Shown here: positions 36,180 through 45,044 of the stretch, piece by piece
How the letters are laid out: each line of letters starts with the position of its first letter
Position numbering within the stretch: the first letter of the stretch is position 1
DNA from: Gonocerus acuteangulatus
Taxonomy: Eukaryota; Arthropoda; Insecta; Hemiptera; Coreidae
Assembly (NCBI GenBank): GCA_946811695.1
Contig: OX328130.1
Coordinates: 71,236,732 to 71,300,731 of the forward strand
DNA: 64,000 nt
Direction of reading: 5' to 3'
The notes under the pieces: model-generated
Seen by the model: the letters and a program-made list of their open reading frames with translations, nothing else
Told to the model about the DNA's origin: nothing
The model's database searches: none
Position numbers and translations under genes: made by a program

Positions 36180-36945
36180 CAACGCACTTTTCACGAAGTG
36201 TTTAATGCACCTTGAAATTTTGCTATAATGTACCTCTTGGGTAGTACTGCGCATAGGGGAAAGGTGCAAAACAATATTGCCCAAAAGTAGAGTTTTGTTC
36301 AGACGCCAACTATTAATAATGAAAAAAATTGCAAATTAAGGAAATTTTAAAATTAATAATAAATAAGGTAGGCACTTTTAAGGGGGTTAAAATGTAAATT
36401 AAAAAAAAACAAAAAACAAAGTACCTAATTTTTATTTTTAATATTAAATGTTGCCTATGATAGAGTGCAATACACTGCGCGTAGCCGTAAGAGTGAATGA
36501 CAGCACCGCGCAGCTGCGCTTATTCTCTGCGCTCTCATTGGTTCTTGCTCATATGATCTTGTACGGGTGTTCCGGTTTAAATGGCAACGTGTATAAAACT
36601 ATCATTTAATATGAGAATAAAAACAATTAAGTTTTTTTTTTTTTTTTTTTTATTTTTTTTTTTTTTATTTTTTTTTTAACGTGTTATAGCCCTTAAAAGT
36701 GTCTGCCATATTTATTATTCATTGTAAAATTGTCTTAATTTTACATTAAAGGTAGTTGGCTTCTGATTAAAACTCTATTTTTGGGAAATATTTTTTTGTA
36801 CCTTTCCCCTATGCACAGTACCTGGTGTTCCAAGGTACGTCCAGGAAACACATATTTACCTTCTTATCTACCCAAGAGGTATATTATAGCAAAATTTCAG
36901 GGTGTATAAATCACTTCATGAACCGTAGGACTATAACGCCTACCA
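36180..36945. mobile_element. Palindromic MITE, ~165-bp arms
   Basis: GAAATTTTGCTATAATGTACC with CTCTTGGGTAG near 36212 is mirrored near 36875-36905. CATAGGGGAAAGGT and GTAGAGTTTT are also mirrored. The right arm holds an extra ~40 bp. T-runs lie at 36631-36680. Confidence 0.7.
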
Positions 36946-37060
36946 AGAGTCCTGAGAAAAAAAAAATAAGGAACTAACGAAAAATCTGCAACTTTTAGAA
37001 CCACCAGCAAAGAACGAACCTAAATTCGCAAAGTTAATAATATAAAAAATAATCCAATTT

Positions 37061-38014
37061 GCAGGAACTACGTCATCTTAGCGCGGTTCCGTTCTTATCC
37101 CTAGTGACATTTGAAAAGACTGAAATAGAAACACTTATTATTTTAGTTCGACCTTTCTTTATTTTGGCCGATGACCAAGGGCCAGCGCACCCTTTTACCT
37201 GGAACACCCTACAGCTGGCTTGACCAGGCCCCACTGCTGCAGACATGAAATTCTTATTTCATAACTTAATGTATTCAAAAATATCAAAATGTTTCTAATT
37301 TTCTTGACTTATTCTACTAATTCTAAAAATAAATGCAATTTAAAACAAAAAACAACCAATTAAAAAGTGAGCTGCACAATTACGAAATCCCGTTCAAAAG
37401 AACAAAACAAACACATTTAAAGTTTTAAGCACTTATTTCTCCGATTGACATTGCTTAATCAAAACTTTCTTCAGAACCTTTTTTGTAGAGCATTTAGTAA
37501 GCTTTCGAATGGTAACCTTCCGCTTCCCAAGATTCCCAACACTTTTCGAGATATTAAGGAAAATATTCGAAGCTCCCAAATTTTTTCAGGTCTAAAAATC
37601 AAATATTTTATTCTAATCCTTCCTTAACTCCAAACGTAACCAAAATTTAAACATCTTTGTTAATATGAAGCTCAAACATGCAGAAAATATTTTAACTGAA
37701 TCCCATGATTCTAAGTACCCAAACCAAAAACTTTATTCGACAACTATTTTTCCATTTTTCTCAAAAACGGTTAAAGCTATTGCCTTAAAAATGGGTTTAA
37801 TCGTTTTTCTAGGCCAATAAACCTATAAAACAAGTACTTCCAAGCAAACAAGTGAGCGTAACGATTTTTTTCGCGCGAATGTCCCTCCAAAAACCATGTT
37901 CCGGTGGGCGGATTCTGCTGGTTAACGAACTTGACCTTTGAAATTAGACGAAAGATTTTCGTACCAAATTTCATCAAAATCGGACCATTATTCGCTGTGT
38001 TAGACCGCGGACAG

Positions 38015-38053
<39 letters not shown>

Positions 38054-38192
38054 CAAATTTGAACCACCGTTAGTTTCGTTCTCTATGGGTTCTGAAACGC
38101 AAAATTTTCTAGTCGGCACTTCCGGATTGCGTCATGAGATCAACCTTATAATAGGGGTTCCTCCCTATAGAGGGAGAGAGGAACCGCGCTAA
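37061..38192 (+). mobile_element. Family B Helentron-like element, copy B5
   Basis: Starts within the 5' end (GCAGGAACTACGTCATCTTA then GCGCGGTTCC) and ends GGGAGAGAGGAACCGCGCTAA. It has the expected interior (TCAGAACCTTTTTTGTAGAG) and a TA tract at 38022-38048. About 15 bp of the 5' terminus is lost. Confidence 0.75.
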
Positions 38193-38439
38193 AAATGCTA
38201 ATATGTAAGTCTAAAAAAATATTTGGAATCCTAATAAATTTATTAAATAAAAGGCTTGATGTTTTGGAAGTGTTTGCTTCCTTCCATTGAAGAGGAAAAT
38301 TAGAAGTTTCTATTCTAAGCTTTCCATCTCACAACATTATTTGGAAACGCGCTATGTGGTCGCAGCTCCTCCAATCAAACCTCATATTGATATGATCATA
38401 AAGATTAGATAGTTAGCCGTCGAGGTGATAAGCAATCAG

Positions 38440-38835
38440 GGATTAGTTGGGATTCGGCTAAGAAAACATCAATGCGATTTTTGTAAAAAAATCTATATTA
38501 AGGAGGTTTCGGCTACTCTTTGGTAGCCTTCATCAGCTAAAATGACAAAAAACAAAGAAAAAATAGAATTAATACACAGAAAAAAGGTTTACCAGTAAGA
38601 TAAATGATAGATCTATACATACAAATAAACTTTTTTAAAAGAACAATTTGTTGTTGAAATATGAGAATAATTACGTTATTACTAGCCAGGTAAGTGAACC
38701 ATAGTTGTATATCTAGAAATTAGTGTCACAAAATCAATAGAAACATAAAACAAATTTTAAATGAGGTATGTACAAGTGAATAGAAACTAATAATAATATT
38801 AATTAATTTTTAACAGTAAATATGGTACTACATAC
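38440..38835 (-). mobile_element. Penelope-like terminal region with ribozyme-like motif
   Basis: Homologous to 43640-43995. The minus strand has CTGATGAAGGCTACCAAAG with AGTAGCCGAAAC (38503-38536), then AATATAGATTTTTTTACAAA and TCGGCTAA further on. Upstream A-rich sequence contains ATGACAAAAAACAAAG. Confidence 0.65.
38503..38536 (-). ncRNA. Hammerhead-ribozyme-like motif R1
   Basis: CTGATGA + A + stem GGCTAC/GTAGCC + GAAAC + CTC. Matches the hammerhead core (CUGANGA, helix II, GAAA, NUH) except for one extra A before helix II. Helix III would be one base pair or none, as in the minimal ribozymes reported for Penelope-like elements; in this copy C faces C. Confidence 0.5.
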
Positions 38836-39800
38836 CAGAGATGGGCATAATTTTATTTATAAATAAACATACGAATTTATTCGTACTTCATATATTTGTG
38901 AATACGAATATAAATAAATTCGTACTTTATATATTTGTGAATACAAATATAAATAAATTTGTATTCATAAGTGTGAATACGAATTTATTTTTATTCACAG
39001 ATATTAAATATAAAAATACAAATAAAAATTTATTCGCAAATTTTTCTGCGAATAAAAATAAATTCACAGAAAAAATTGTAAATAATATCAAAAAATGTGA
39101 ATATTTACAAAAAATCAAGTGATTACAAAAAAAATCACATTAAAATATACGAATACAAATTTATTCACATTATAATTTGTGAATAAAAATTTATTCACAA
39201 TAAAATTCGCAAATAAATTATGAATTTATTCGTATTAAGATGATATTACGAAAGTTATTCAAGGTGATTTTTTTTTTCTTTTTTTTTGATGGAGGTACAG
39301 ATGACAAACTGTGTCCCTGCAGCATGGCTGGTGGTCCCGCGGCGGACTCGGAGTAAACAAAAAATCTAGGCGCTAATAACCTAGACGTTAAACGCCTTAA
39401 AAAAAAAAAGAAAAAAAAATCACCTTCAATAACTCTCGTAATATCATCTTAATCCGAATAAATTCATGATTTATTTGCGAATTTTATTGTTAATAAATTT
39501 TTATTCACAAATTATAATGTGAATAAATTTGTATTCGTTTATTTTAATGTGATTTTTTTTGTAATCACTTGATTTTTTGTAAATATTCACATTTTTTGAG
39601 ATTATTTACAATTTTTTCTGTGAATTTATTTTTATTCGCAGAAAAATTGCGAATAAATTTTTATTTGTATTTTTATATTTAATATCTGTGAATAAAAATA
39701 AATTCGTATTCACACTTATGAATACAAATTTATTTATATTTGTATTCACAAATATATAAAGTACGAATTTTTTTATATTCGTATTCACAAATATATGAAG
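38836..39800. mobile_element. AT-rich hAT-like palindromic MITE G3 with SINE at centre
   Basis: The left end is CAGAGATGGGCATAATTTTA. Left arm 38836-39268 and right arm 39415-39800 are near-perfect inverted copies (TTCACAGAAAAAATTGTAAA versus its complement). The right terminus is cut by MITE C3. Confidence 0.8.
39285..39415 (+). mobile_element. SINE fragment at palindrome centre of G3
   Basis: GGAGGTACAGATGACAAACT with GTCCCTGCAGC and the tail GGCGCTAATAACCTAGACG plus A-rich end match the 3' part of the SINE at 6494-6774. Confidence 0.75.
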
Positions 39801-40059
39801 TGGGGGCTGCGCCCCCCCCCCCCTCCCGAAATTTTGAGTTGACCGGTAGAAATTTCATAATGTCCTTAAAAATAAATGAAATAGGATCATTTAGTTCATA
39901 GAAAATATTCCATTTTGGGTGTAATAGCGTTTTAGTTGGCTAAAACTCTTCCAAGATCTAAATTGTTAGTATTCCATACACCGGAAATGGTCTCAGCCCC
40001 CCCCCCCCCCCCCGAAATTTTATTTCCCCCTCCGAAATTATTTTCTAAATAAGCCCATG
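39801..40059 (-). mobile_element. CATGGGCGTATA-family MITE, copy C3
   Basis: C-runs, CCCGAAATTTTGAGTTGACC, TAGGATCATTTAGTTCATAG, GGAAATGGTCTCAGC and right end AAATAAGCCCATG. The left TIR is lost. Confidence 0.7.
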
Positions 40060-40227
40060 ACCGAAAGTTGGAATAAAAACAAACAGATGCATCCCAATGG
40101 AGGTGCCTACAGTGGTCCCGACCCGACCCGATTCGATCCAATACGATGCCCACTGATTCTCGGCCATTCAAACATGTTTGTTTCTAGACCGATTTCGGAC
40201 CGACGAAGCAAAATGGCGCCAACCCAC

Positions 40228-40375
40228 ATACTGTGTTTCAAAAAGGTCTACAGGTTCTAAATCTTAACCGATTTCAATCCATTGTTTTTTAAGTCATAGG
40301 AAATAACATTTAGAACAACGTTTTCAATTCAAATTTTTGTTTTTTGTTTCCCTTGTTTATTAAATTGCGTGGAAA
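40228..40375. mobile_element. Arm fragment of the 7490-8122 MITE family
   Basis: GTTTCAAAAAGGTCTACAGG, ATCTTAACCGATTTCAAT and TTTGTTTCCCTTGTTTATT align with the arms at 7506-7630. Confidence 0.6.
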
Positions 40376-40382
40376 GATATTA

Positions 40383-40460
40383 TAACCATCCAACGTCTAT
40401 AACCTTCCAATGTTTATAATCTTCTAATGTTCATAACCTTCCAATGCTTATAACCTTCTT
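40383..40460. repeat. Short tandem repeat, ~18-bp unit
   Basis: TATAACCTTCCAATGTT-type units, about four and a half copies. Confidence 0.7.
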
Positions 40461-40659
40461 ATAAATAATTTTAAAATATGAATACCAATACTTCTCTTAC
40501 CCCCAACATTCAACCTAATCGAAGGTATCTATGCTTATTAGATGGTATTTATTAACTTAATCACTCATTTTCACTTCACTACGAGGTAATTACTGACGAG
40601 CTGTGACTAAATCGGATCGGATCGGGAGGAATACGGATCCCATTTAGGTGCAGCCTAAT

Positions 40660-40730
40660 ACAGATGTTTTTATAAAAATCGTATTGACGTTTTCTTAGCC
40701 AAATCACAACTAATCCCCGATTGCTAATAT
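40660..40730 (+). mobile_element. Penelope-type terminal fragment
   Basis: TTATAAAAATCGTATTGACG with TTTTCTTAGCC and CAACTAATCCCCGATTGC match 43535-43605. It ends ~60 bp from the donor of exon 40790-40960. Confidence 0.55.
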
Positions 40731-40789
40731 AAATAGAGTATAATCTTAAAATAACAACTATCTAAAGTAAATTAAAGAAAACCACTCAC

Positions 40790-40960
40790 CAAGTACGAAT
40801 ACGACTGGTACCTTAGGTGCTTCGAACTTGACAGTTCCAGCGTTCTGTGACGGGAACTGTCCTTCCGGTGGGGTCCGGGCATACCTGAACTCGTTCTGGC
40901 CACCCATCCACCCTTCCACAGTCTCCTCTTCGAAATCATCCTGTCCGTTCTGCTCTCTCT
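40790..40960 (-). CDS. Adenylate kinase-like gene, exon upstream of and entering the P-loop
   Basis: 171 nt, 57 codons' worth. The minus strand reads cttgtttcag|AGAGAGAGCAG at the acceptor and GTACTTG|GTGAGT at the donor. The exon starts with two bases of a split codon and ends with one base (the G of the first P-loop glycine). The peptide is rich in E, D and Q at first (REQNGQDDFEEE), then has FRYARTPPEGQFP and ends PKVPVVFVLG, which is beta-strand 1 of the kinase fold running into the P-loop. Several AG dinucleotides sit in the AGAGAGAG run, so the exact acceptor could shift by 2-6 nt. A retroposon lies just upstream, and its 12-bp target duplication includes the end of the acceptor tract. 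Confidence 0.85.
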
Positions 40961-40973
40961 CTGAAACAAGATT

Positions 40974-41235
40974 TTTTTTTTCTTAATGGAATTTAGGGTG
41001 CATTCAACCGCGGGAGGTCATGGGCACCCAACGAAAGGAAGGTACTTCCTAAATTAAATGGAAAATTAAGAATTGAATTGAAAGCATTAATTTAAAAATT
41101 AAATTAAAAAGCCTCCCACCCACTCCGCGGAACGGGCACCAACCGAGCCCAGAACCACCGCGACACCGCCGCACTTCTCTCTTTCTAAAAATGCTTCATG
41201 AGGGGAAACTTAATCATGCAAGGCTCTACTGGGAG
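40974..41235 (-). mobile_element. SINE-like retroposon at a splice acceptor
   Basis: TGAAACAAGATT is duplicated at 40962-40973 and 41236-41247. The element ends in poly(A) on the minus strand (T-run 40974-40982), preceded by AT-rich sequence and a GC-rich body (GCGGCGGTGTCGCGGTGG). It is in gene-sense orientation, and its left duplication includes the pyrimidine tract of the acceptor at 40961. Confidence 0.8.
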
Positions 41236-41359
41236 TGAAACAAGATTAATTTTTTTTTATTAAAAAAGAATAAGAAACAAACAAAAAGCTAAAAGTCGAT
41301 GGATAATTTGTAAATGCGGGAAAAAGGCTTAGGATGTTTCGAATTAATTAATAGGAATG

Positions 41360-41725
41360 CTTCAATGAGGGTATTCTGGAAGAGTTGATTAAAAATAAAG
41401 TATTTTACAGGAAACTAAAAGCCACAATTAGATACGATGAATACATTACTATCCAGTCATTCCAAATCCCAAATTTTAGAAGAAAACATTTTGAAAATAT
41501 TTACAGAGTTCAGCAATGAAAATGAATATAATTCTAGCCTCCATCAGGGCTGTAAAACGGGGCAGAATTATTACACGAGGATACATTATGCCTATGGTAA
41601 ATGCGATTTATAGCAAGAGATTTTTTTTTTTATGTCAAGTTTTAAGACATAGGTCACTAACATGTGTCATGGACGTCTCAGTTTGAAATTAAATAAATTA
41701 CACATGAAAAACCAGCAAATATAAA
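41360..41725 (-). mobile_element. 3' flank of non-LTR element, copy L4
   Basis: Homologous to 35240-35786, as described there. Confidence 0.6.
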
Positions 41726-43257
41726 TTAAATATGTCCGATTAACTTAGTTGTTTCGAGGAAAGTAAATAATTTAGATAAGTGATTTGAGTTATTTCCTAG
41801 AAGTTCCCTTAGGTCAGTGGGCAAATCTAATTGTTCTCTTTCTTTTATGTAGGCCCTGCATTCGGTGAGGATATGTTTTACGGTTAGATGTACTCCGCAG
41901 CTGAGTTGGGCCAACGTCAGCGCGCGCTAAAAGCTGATACCTCTCCGCTAATTTAGCGAAACTGTAGAAAGCCAGTGCTAAATAATTAGCGGTTAGCGGC
42001 GGCAGTGCGCTAACCGCTAATCTATTTATGAAATATGGTAATTGCTGAAAGCTTAAGCTATAGTTACAACATTTTGTCATCTCAAAGCTCACTTCCGGTC
42101 TGCTCTGAGCACCCTCTCTCCTTTTCCACTTCCGCTTCAATCTACAGGATTTCCGATCACATGAATGTCAATTTCGGTTACTTCCGGTCTACTCGTGCCT
42201 ATCACTGGGTAACTCCTGTTCGATCTGGCTCACTTCCGGTCACTCACAGACAATGGCACACTCTGACACTCCTTAATCTAGGTTACTTCCGGTCCTATAT
42301 TCATCCCTGGGTCGTTTCCGGAATTACCCCAGGGCCTTCCAGGCACTCATGATAGACCGGAGGTGAACCGGCAGTGACCCGGAAGTAATTGTAAGCAACC
42401 GGAAGTGGTCCGAAGTTGTCCAGATTCATCCGGAAACTGCCCAGGAGTAATTTTGGTGACCCGGAAGCCATTTTGAGAACCCGGAAGTAAAACCGGAAGT
42501 GGCCAAAAGTTGTCCAGATTCATCCGGAAACTGTCCAGGAGAAATTTTGGTGACCCGGAAGCCATTTTAAGAACCCGGAAGTGAAACCGGAAGTGGCCAA
42601 AAGTTGTCCAGATTCATCCGGAAACTGTCCAGGAGTAATTTTGGTGACCCGGAAGCCATGTTGAAAATCCCTGGGGCATTTCCGGGCGAATTTGAGCAGC
42701 TTTTGGCCACTTCCGGTTTCGCTTCCGGGTTCTCAAACTGGCTTCCGGGTCACTATAATTACTCCTGGACAGTTTCCGGATGAATCTGGACAAATTTTGG
42801 CACTTCCGGTTTCACTTCCGGGTTCTCAAAATCCTATAGATTGAAGCGGAAGTGGAACTGGAGAGAGGGTGCTCAGAGCAAACCGGAAGTGAGCTTTGAG
42901 ATGACAAAATGTTGTAACTATAGCTTAAGCTTTCAGCAATTACCATATTTCATAAATAGATTAGCGGTTAGCGCATTGCCGCCGCTAACCGCTAATTATT
43001 AGCGCTGGCTTTCTACAGTTTCGCTAAATTAGCGGAGAGGTATCAGCTTTTAGCGCGCGCTAACGTTTGCCCAACTCTGCTCCGCAGTACTGACATATCG
43101 TTGGTGGTTCCTTTGCCATAAGATAGCCTTGCGTCAGTCTTGAGTGTCCTATTCGTAGCCTGGTCAATATCACTTCCTCTCGTCTTCTGTCGCGTATCCT
43201 GCTACTCCATGCATCTACGTCTTCTTTTATTGAACGGAGCTTTTCCCCTAACTCCAT
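41726..43257 (-). pseudogene. Non-LTR ORF2 C-terminus, copy L4, split by a hAT MITE
   Basis: The coding pieces are 43088-43257 (SRIRDRRREEVILTRLRIGH ... KEPPTICQYCG) and 41726-41892 (VHLTVKHILTECRAYIKERE). They join exactly when 41901-43079 and one 8-bp duplication are removed, giving the same layout as L3 at 35780-36123. Confidence 0.85.
41901..43079. mobile_element. hAT MITE, 1179 bp, rich in CCGGAAGT
   Basis: Termini CTGAGTTGGGC and GCCCAACTCTG, long inverted arms (~230 bp, e.g. AAGCTGATACCTCTCCGCTA), and the 8-bp duplication CTCCGCAG at 41893-41900 and 43080-43087. The central ~700 bp is built from CCGGAAG-containing repeats of ~90 bp, with partial inverted symmetry. No transposase. Confidence 0.92.
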
Positions 43258-43289
43258 AGCTAGAGGTTTAATAACTAAACCTACCTTTA

Positions 43290-43640
43290 ATTATTAAACA
43301 ATCAGGGAATAGTTGGGATTCGGCTAAGAAAACATCAATACGATTTTTGTAAAAAGTCTATATTCAGGACGTTTCGGAGGTTTTTTATATAATAAGTTGA
43401 TTTGTATTTATAGACCTTTGTCATTTATCTTACGGGTAAACCTTTTTTCTGTGTATTAATTTCTGTTTTTTCTTTGTTTCTTGTCATTTTAGCTGACGAA
43501 GACTACCAAAGAGTAGCCGAAACGTCCTGAATATAGATTTATTACAAAAATCGTATTGAGGTTTTTCTAGCCGAATCCCAACTATTCCCTGATTGCTTAT
43601 CGTCTCGACGTCAAACTATCTAATCTTCAAGTAAAGATGG
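43290..43640 (+). mobile_element. Penelope-like terminal region(s)
   Basis: 43300-43390 carries CAATCAGGGAATAGTTGGGA to GGACGTTTCGG in minus sense. 43430-43625 carries TTGTCATTTTAGCTGACGAA and TAGCCGAATCCCAACTATTC in plus sense. These are two opposed pieces of the same terminal unit. Confidence 0.65.
43493..43526 (+). ncRNA. Hammerhead-ribozyme-like motif R2
   Basis: CTGACGA + A + GACTAC-caaaga-GTAGCC (one mismatch) + GAAAC + GTC. The flanks ATTTTAG and CTGAATA can form helix I next to the predicted cleavage site after GTC. Confidence 0.5.
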
Positions 43641-43704
43641 AATGGTCGGGATTCGGCTAAAGAAACCTCAATATGATTTTTTTTATAAAAAAATCTTTAT
43701 TTTG

Positions 43705-43738
43705 GACGTTTCGGCTACTCATTGGTAGCCTTCGTCAG
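43705..43738 (-). ncRNA. Hammerhead-ribozyme-like motif R3
   Basis: On the minus strand CTGACGA + A + GGCTAC-caatga-GTAGCC + GAAAC + GTC, with a perfect 6-bp helix II. Confidence 0.55.
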
Positions 43739-44203
43739 CTAAAATGACAAGAAAAACAGAAATTAATACAGAAAAAAAGTTTATAATTGACATAAGTAAC
43801 AGAAATATAAATACACTTAACTTATTATAAAAGAACAATTTGGTCTTAGATTCTTAGAATGAGTAGAATGAAAATCAAAAGAAACATAACAAAAAGAAGA
43901 AAAAAGGCTATTATATTGAACTTTATATAGGTATATAGGTGCTAATAGTAACATTAATTAATTATAACAAACAAATAAGATACTACATACCTATGGAAAT
44001 GCCTGGAGGCAGAGGAAGACCAATGTTGACAGTTAAGTCACCTTAGTGGAAGTGTCTAAGAAAAAAGGAATCTACTAGGGTAAATGAAACTGAAAACAAA
44101 CCAGGTGGTGGGAGAAAGGTCGGTTGGGATCAAAAGGCCAGGTTATGACAGGAAAGGAGAGAAAGATGTTAATGGAAGGATACACAAGGGGCAGGGGAAA
44201 ATA

Positions 44204-44587
44204 CTAGGTGGGAGGTCGGGAGAGTTTTTGAAAAATATTAGCGTACATAGGAGAAATGCCTTGTTTGTCAGTTTTGTAGTTTATATTGTTTTTGTTTAGG
44301 TTTATGTGTATGCATTCAGAGATCCGTAGTCTTTTTTTGTTTCGTTCTGTAGAAAGAATTACCGTGTCGTCGAAGTTAAAAGAGTGTTTTTGCGTAATGG
44401 CGTGTTTAGCAAGTGCAGATTTATCTATTTCTTTGTTAGTGATAGTTCGTTTATGTTGTGTAAGGCGCGAGTGAATGTAATTTATGGTTTCTCCTATGTA
44501 TAACGTCCAAAATATAGATTTTTTATAAAAAAAATCATATTGAGGTTTCTTTAGCCGAATCCCAACCATTCCATCTTTACTTATCAC
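44204..44587 (-). pseudogene. Penelope-like element GIY-YIG endonuclease domain fragment
   Basis: The frame from ~residue 28 reads TLYIGETINYIHSRLTQHKR, then KSALAKHAITQKHSFNF, DTVILSTERNKKRLRISE and HINLNKNN, ending KLSRPPT and a stop. This is the C-terminal GIY-YIG domain of Penelope-like elements (YIG, R-x-x-x-H, AxH, E-x-x-H spacing). The first ~27 residues translate the terminal repeat and are not part of the domain; GIY itself and the upstream reverse transcriptase are missing. Confidence 0.85.
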
Positions 44588-44639
44588 CTCGACGGCTAAC
44601 TATCTAATCATCATGATATCTAATCTTCATGTTTAATTA

Positions 44640-44960
44640 TTAAAGGTAAATGAATTCAGATTTTCTGAGTTTATCCATATTTTAAGTTTAAATCTGTATA
44701 CATCTACCTTTAATTTAAGTTCTGTCTATAACACACATTTACCATATGTATCATTCATCCTCGTTTATGTATAATGTTTTTCCTTTCATGTCTTCTGAAT
44801 ATAAATTAGTATTTTATCTGCCCTGTTTTACAGCCCTGATGAAGGCTTGAATTTCAAGCCGAAACGTCGGCCAAAATAAATCGCATTTTCTTAAAAAAAA
44901 TAAAATGTAGTTTTATTAAGATACCACACGACCTAAACCTTTAATTTATCTACCTTCGCT
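44640..44960 (+). mobile_element. Second Penelope-type terminal family, with ribozyme-like motif
   Basis: TTTTACAGCCCTGATGAAGG is followed by TTGAATTTCAAGCC and GAAACGTCGGCC, then AATAAATCGCATTTTC and an A-run. The 44700-44835 part is related to the 3' flanks of L3 and L4, and 44895-44935 (minus AATAAAACTACATTTTA) to 55310-55335. Confidence 0.55.
44836..44868 (+). ncRNA. Hammerhead-ribozyme-like motif R4 (best match)
   Basis: CTGATGA + A + perfect 7-bp helix II GGCTTGA-att-TCAAGCC + GAAAC + GTC. GCC before CTGATGA can pair with GGC after the GTC as helix I. It keeps the common U at core position 7. Confidence 0.6.
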
Positions 44961-45044
44961 ATTTTATTAACAGACATGGGACGTTTTTTATCTTTCAGGT
45001 GGGATTTCCTCCCTATATGGAAGGAGGAAACGTGAAGAAATTAA

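Larger units (their letters stand above)
43640..44630 (-). mobile_element. Penelope-like element fragment, terminal repeats around GIY-YIG end
   Basis: 43640-43995 (terminal region with ribozyme-like motif and A-rich leader), ~43996-44203 (3' non-coding), 44204-44505 (GIY-YIG coding), and 44506-44630 (a second copy of the terminal sequence, TTGGGATTCGGCTAAAGAAA on the minus strand). The reverse transcriptase is missing. Confidence 0.75.
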
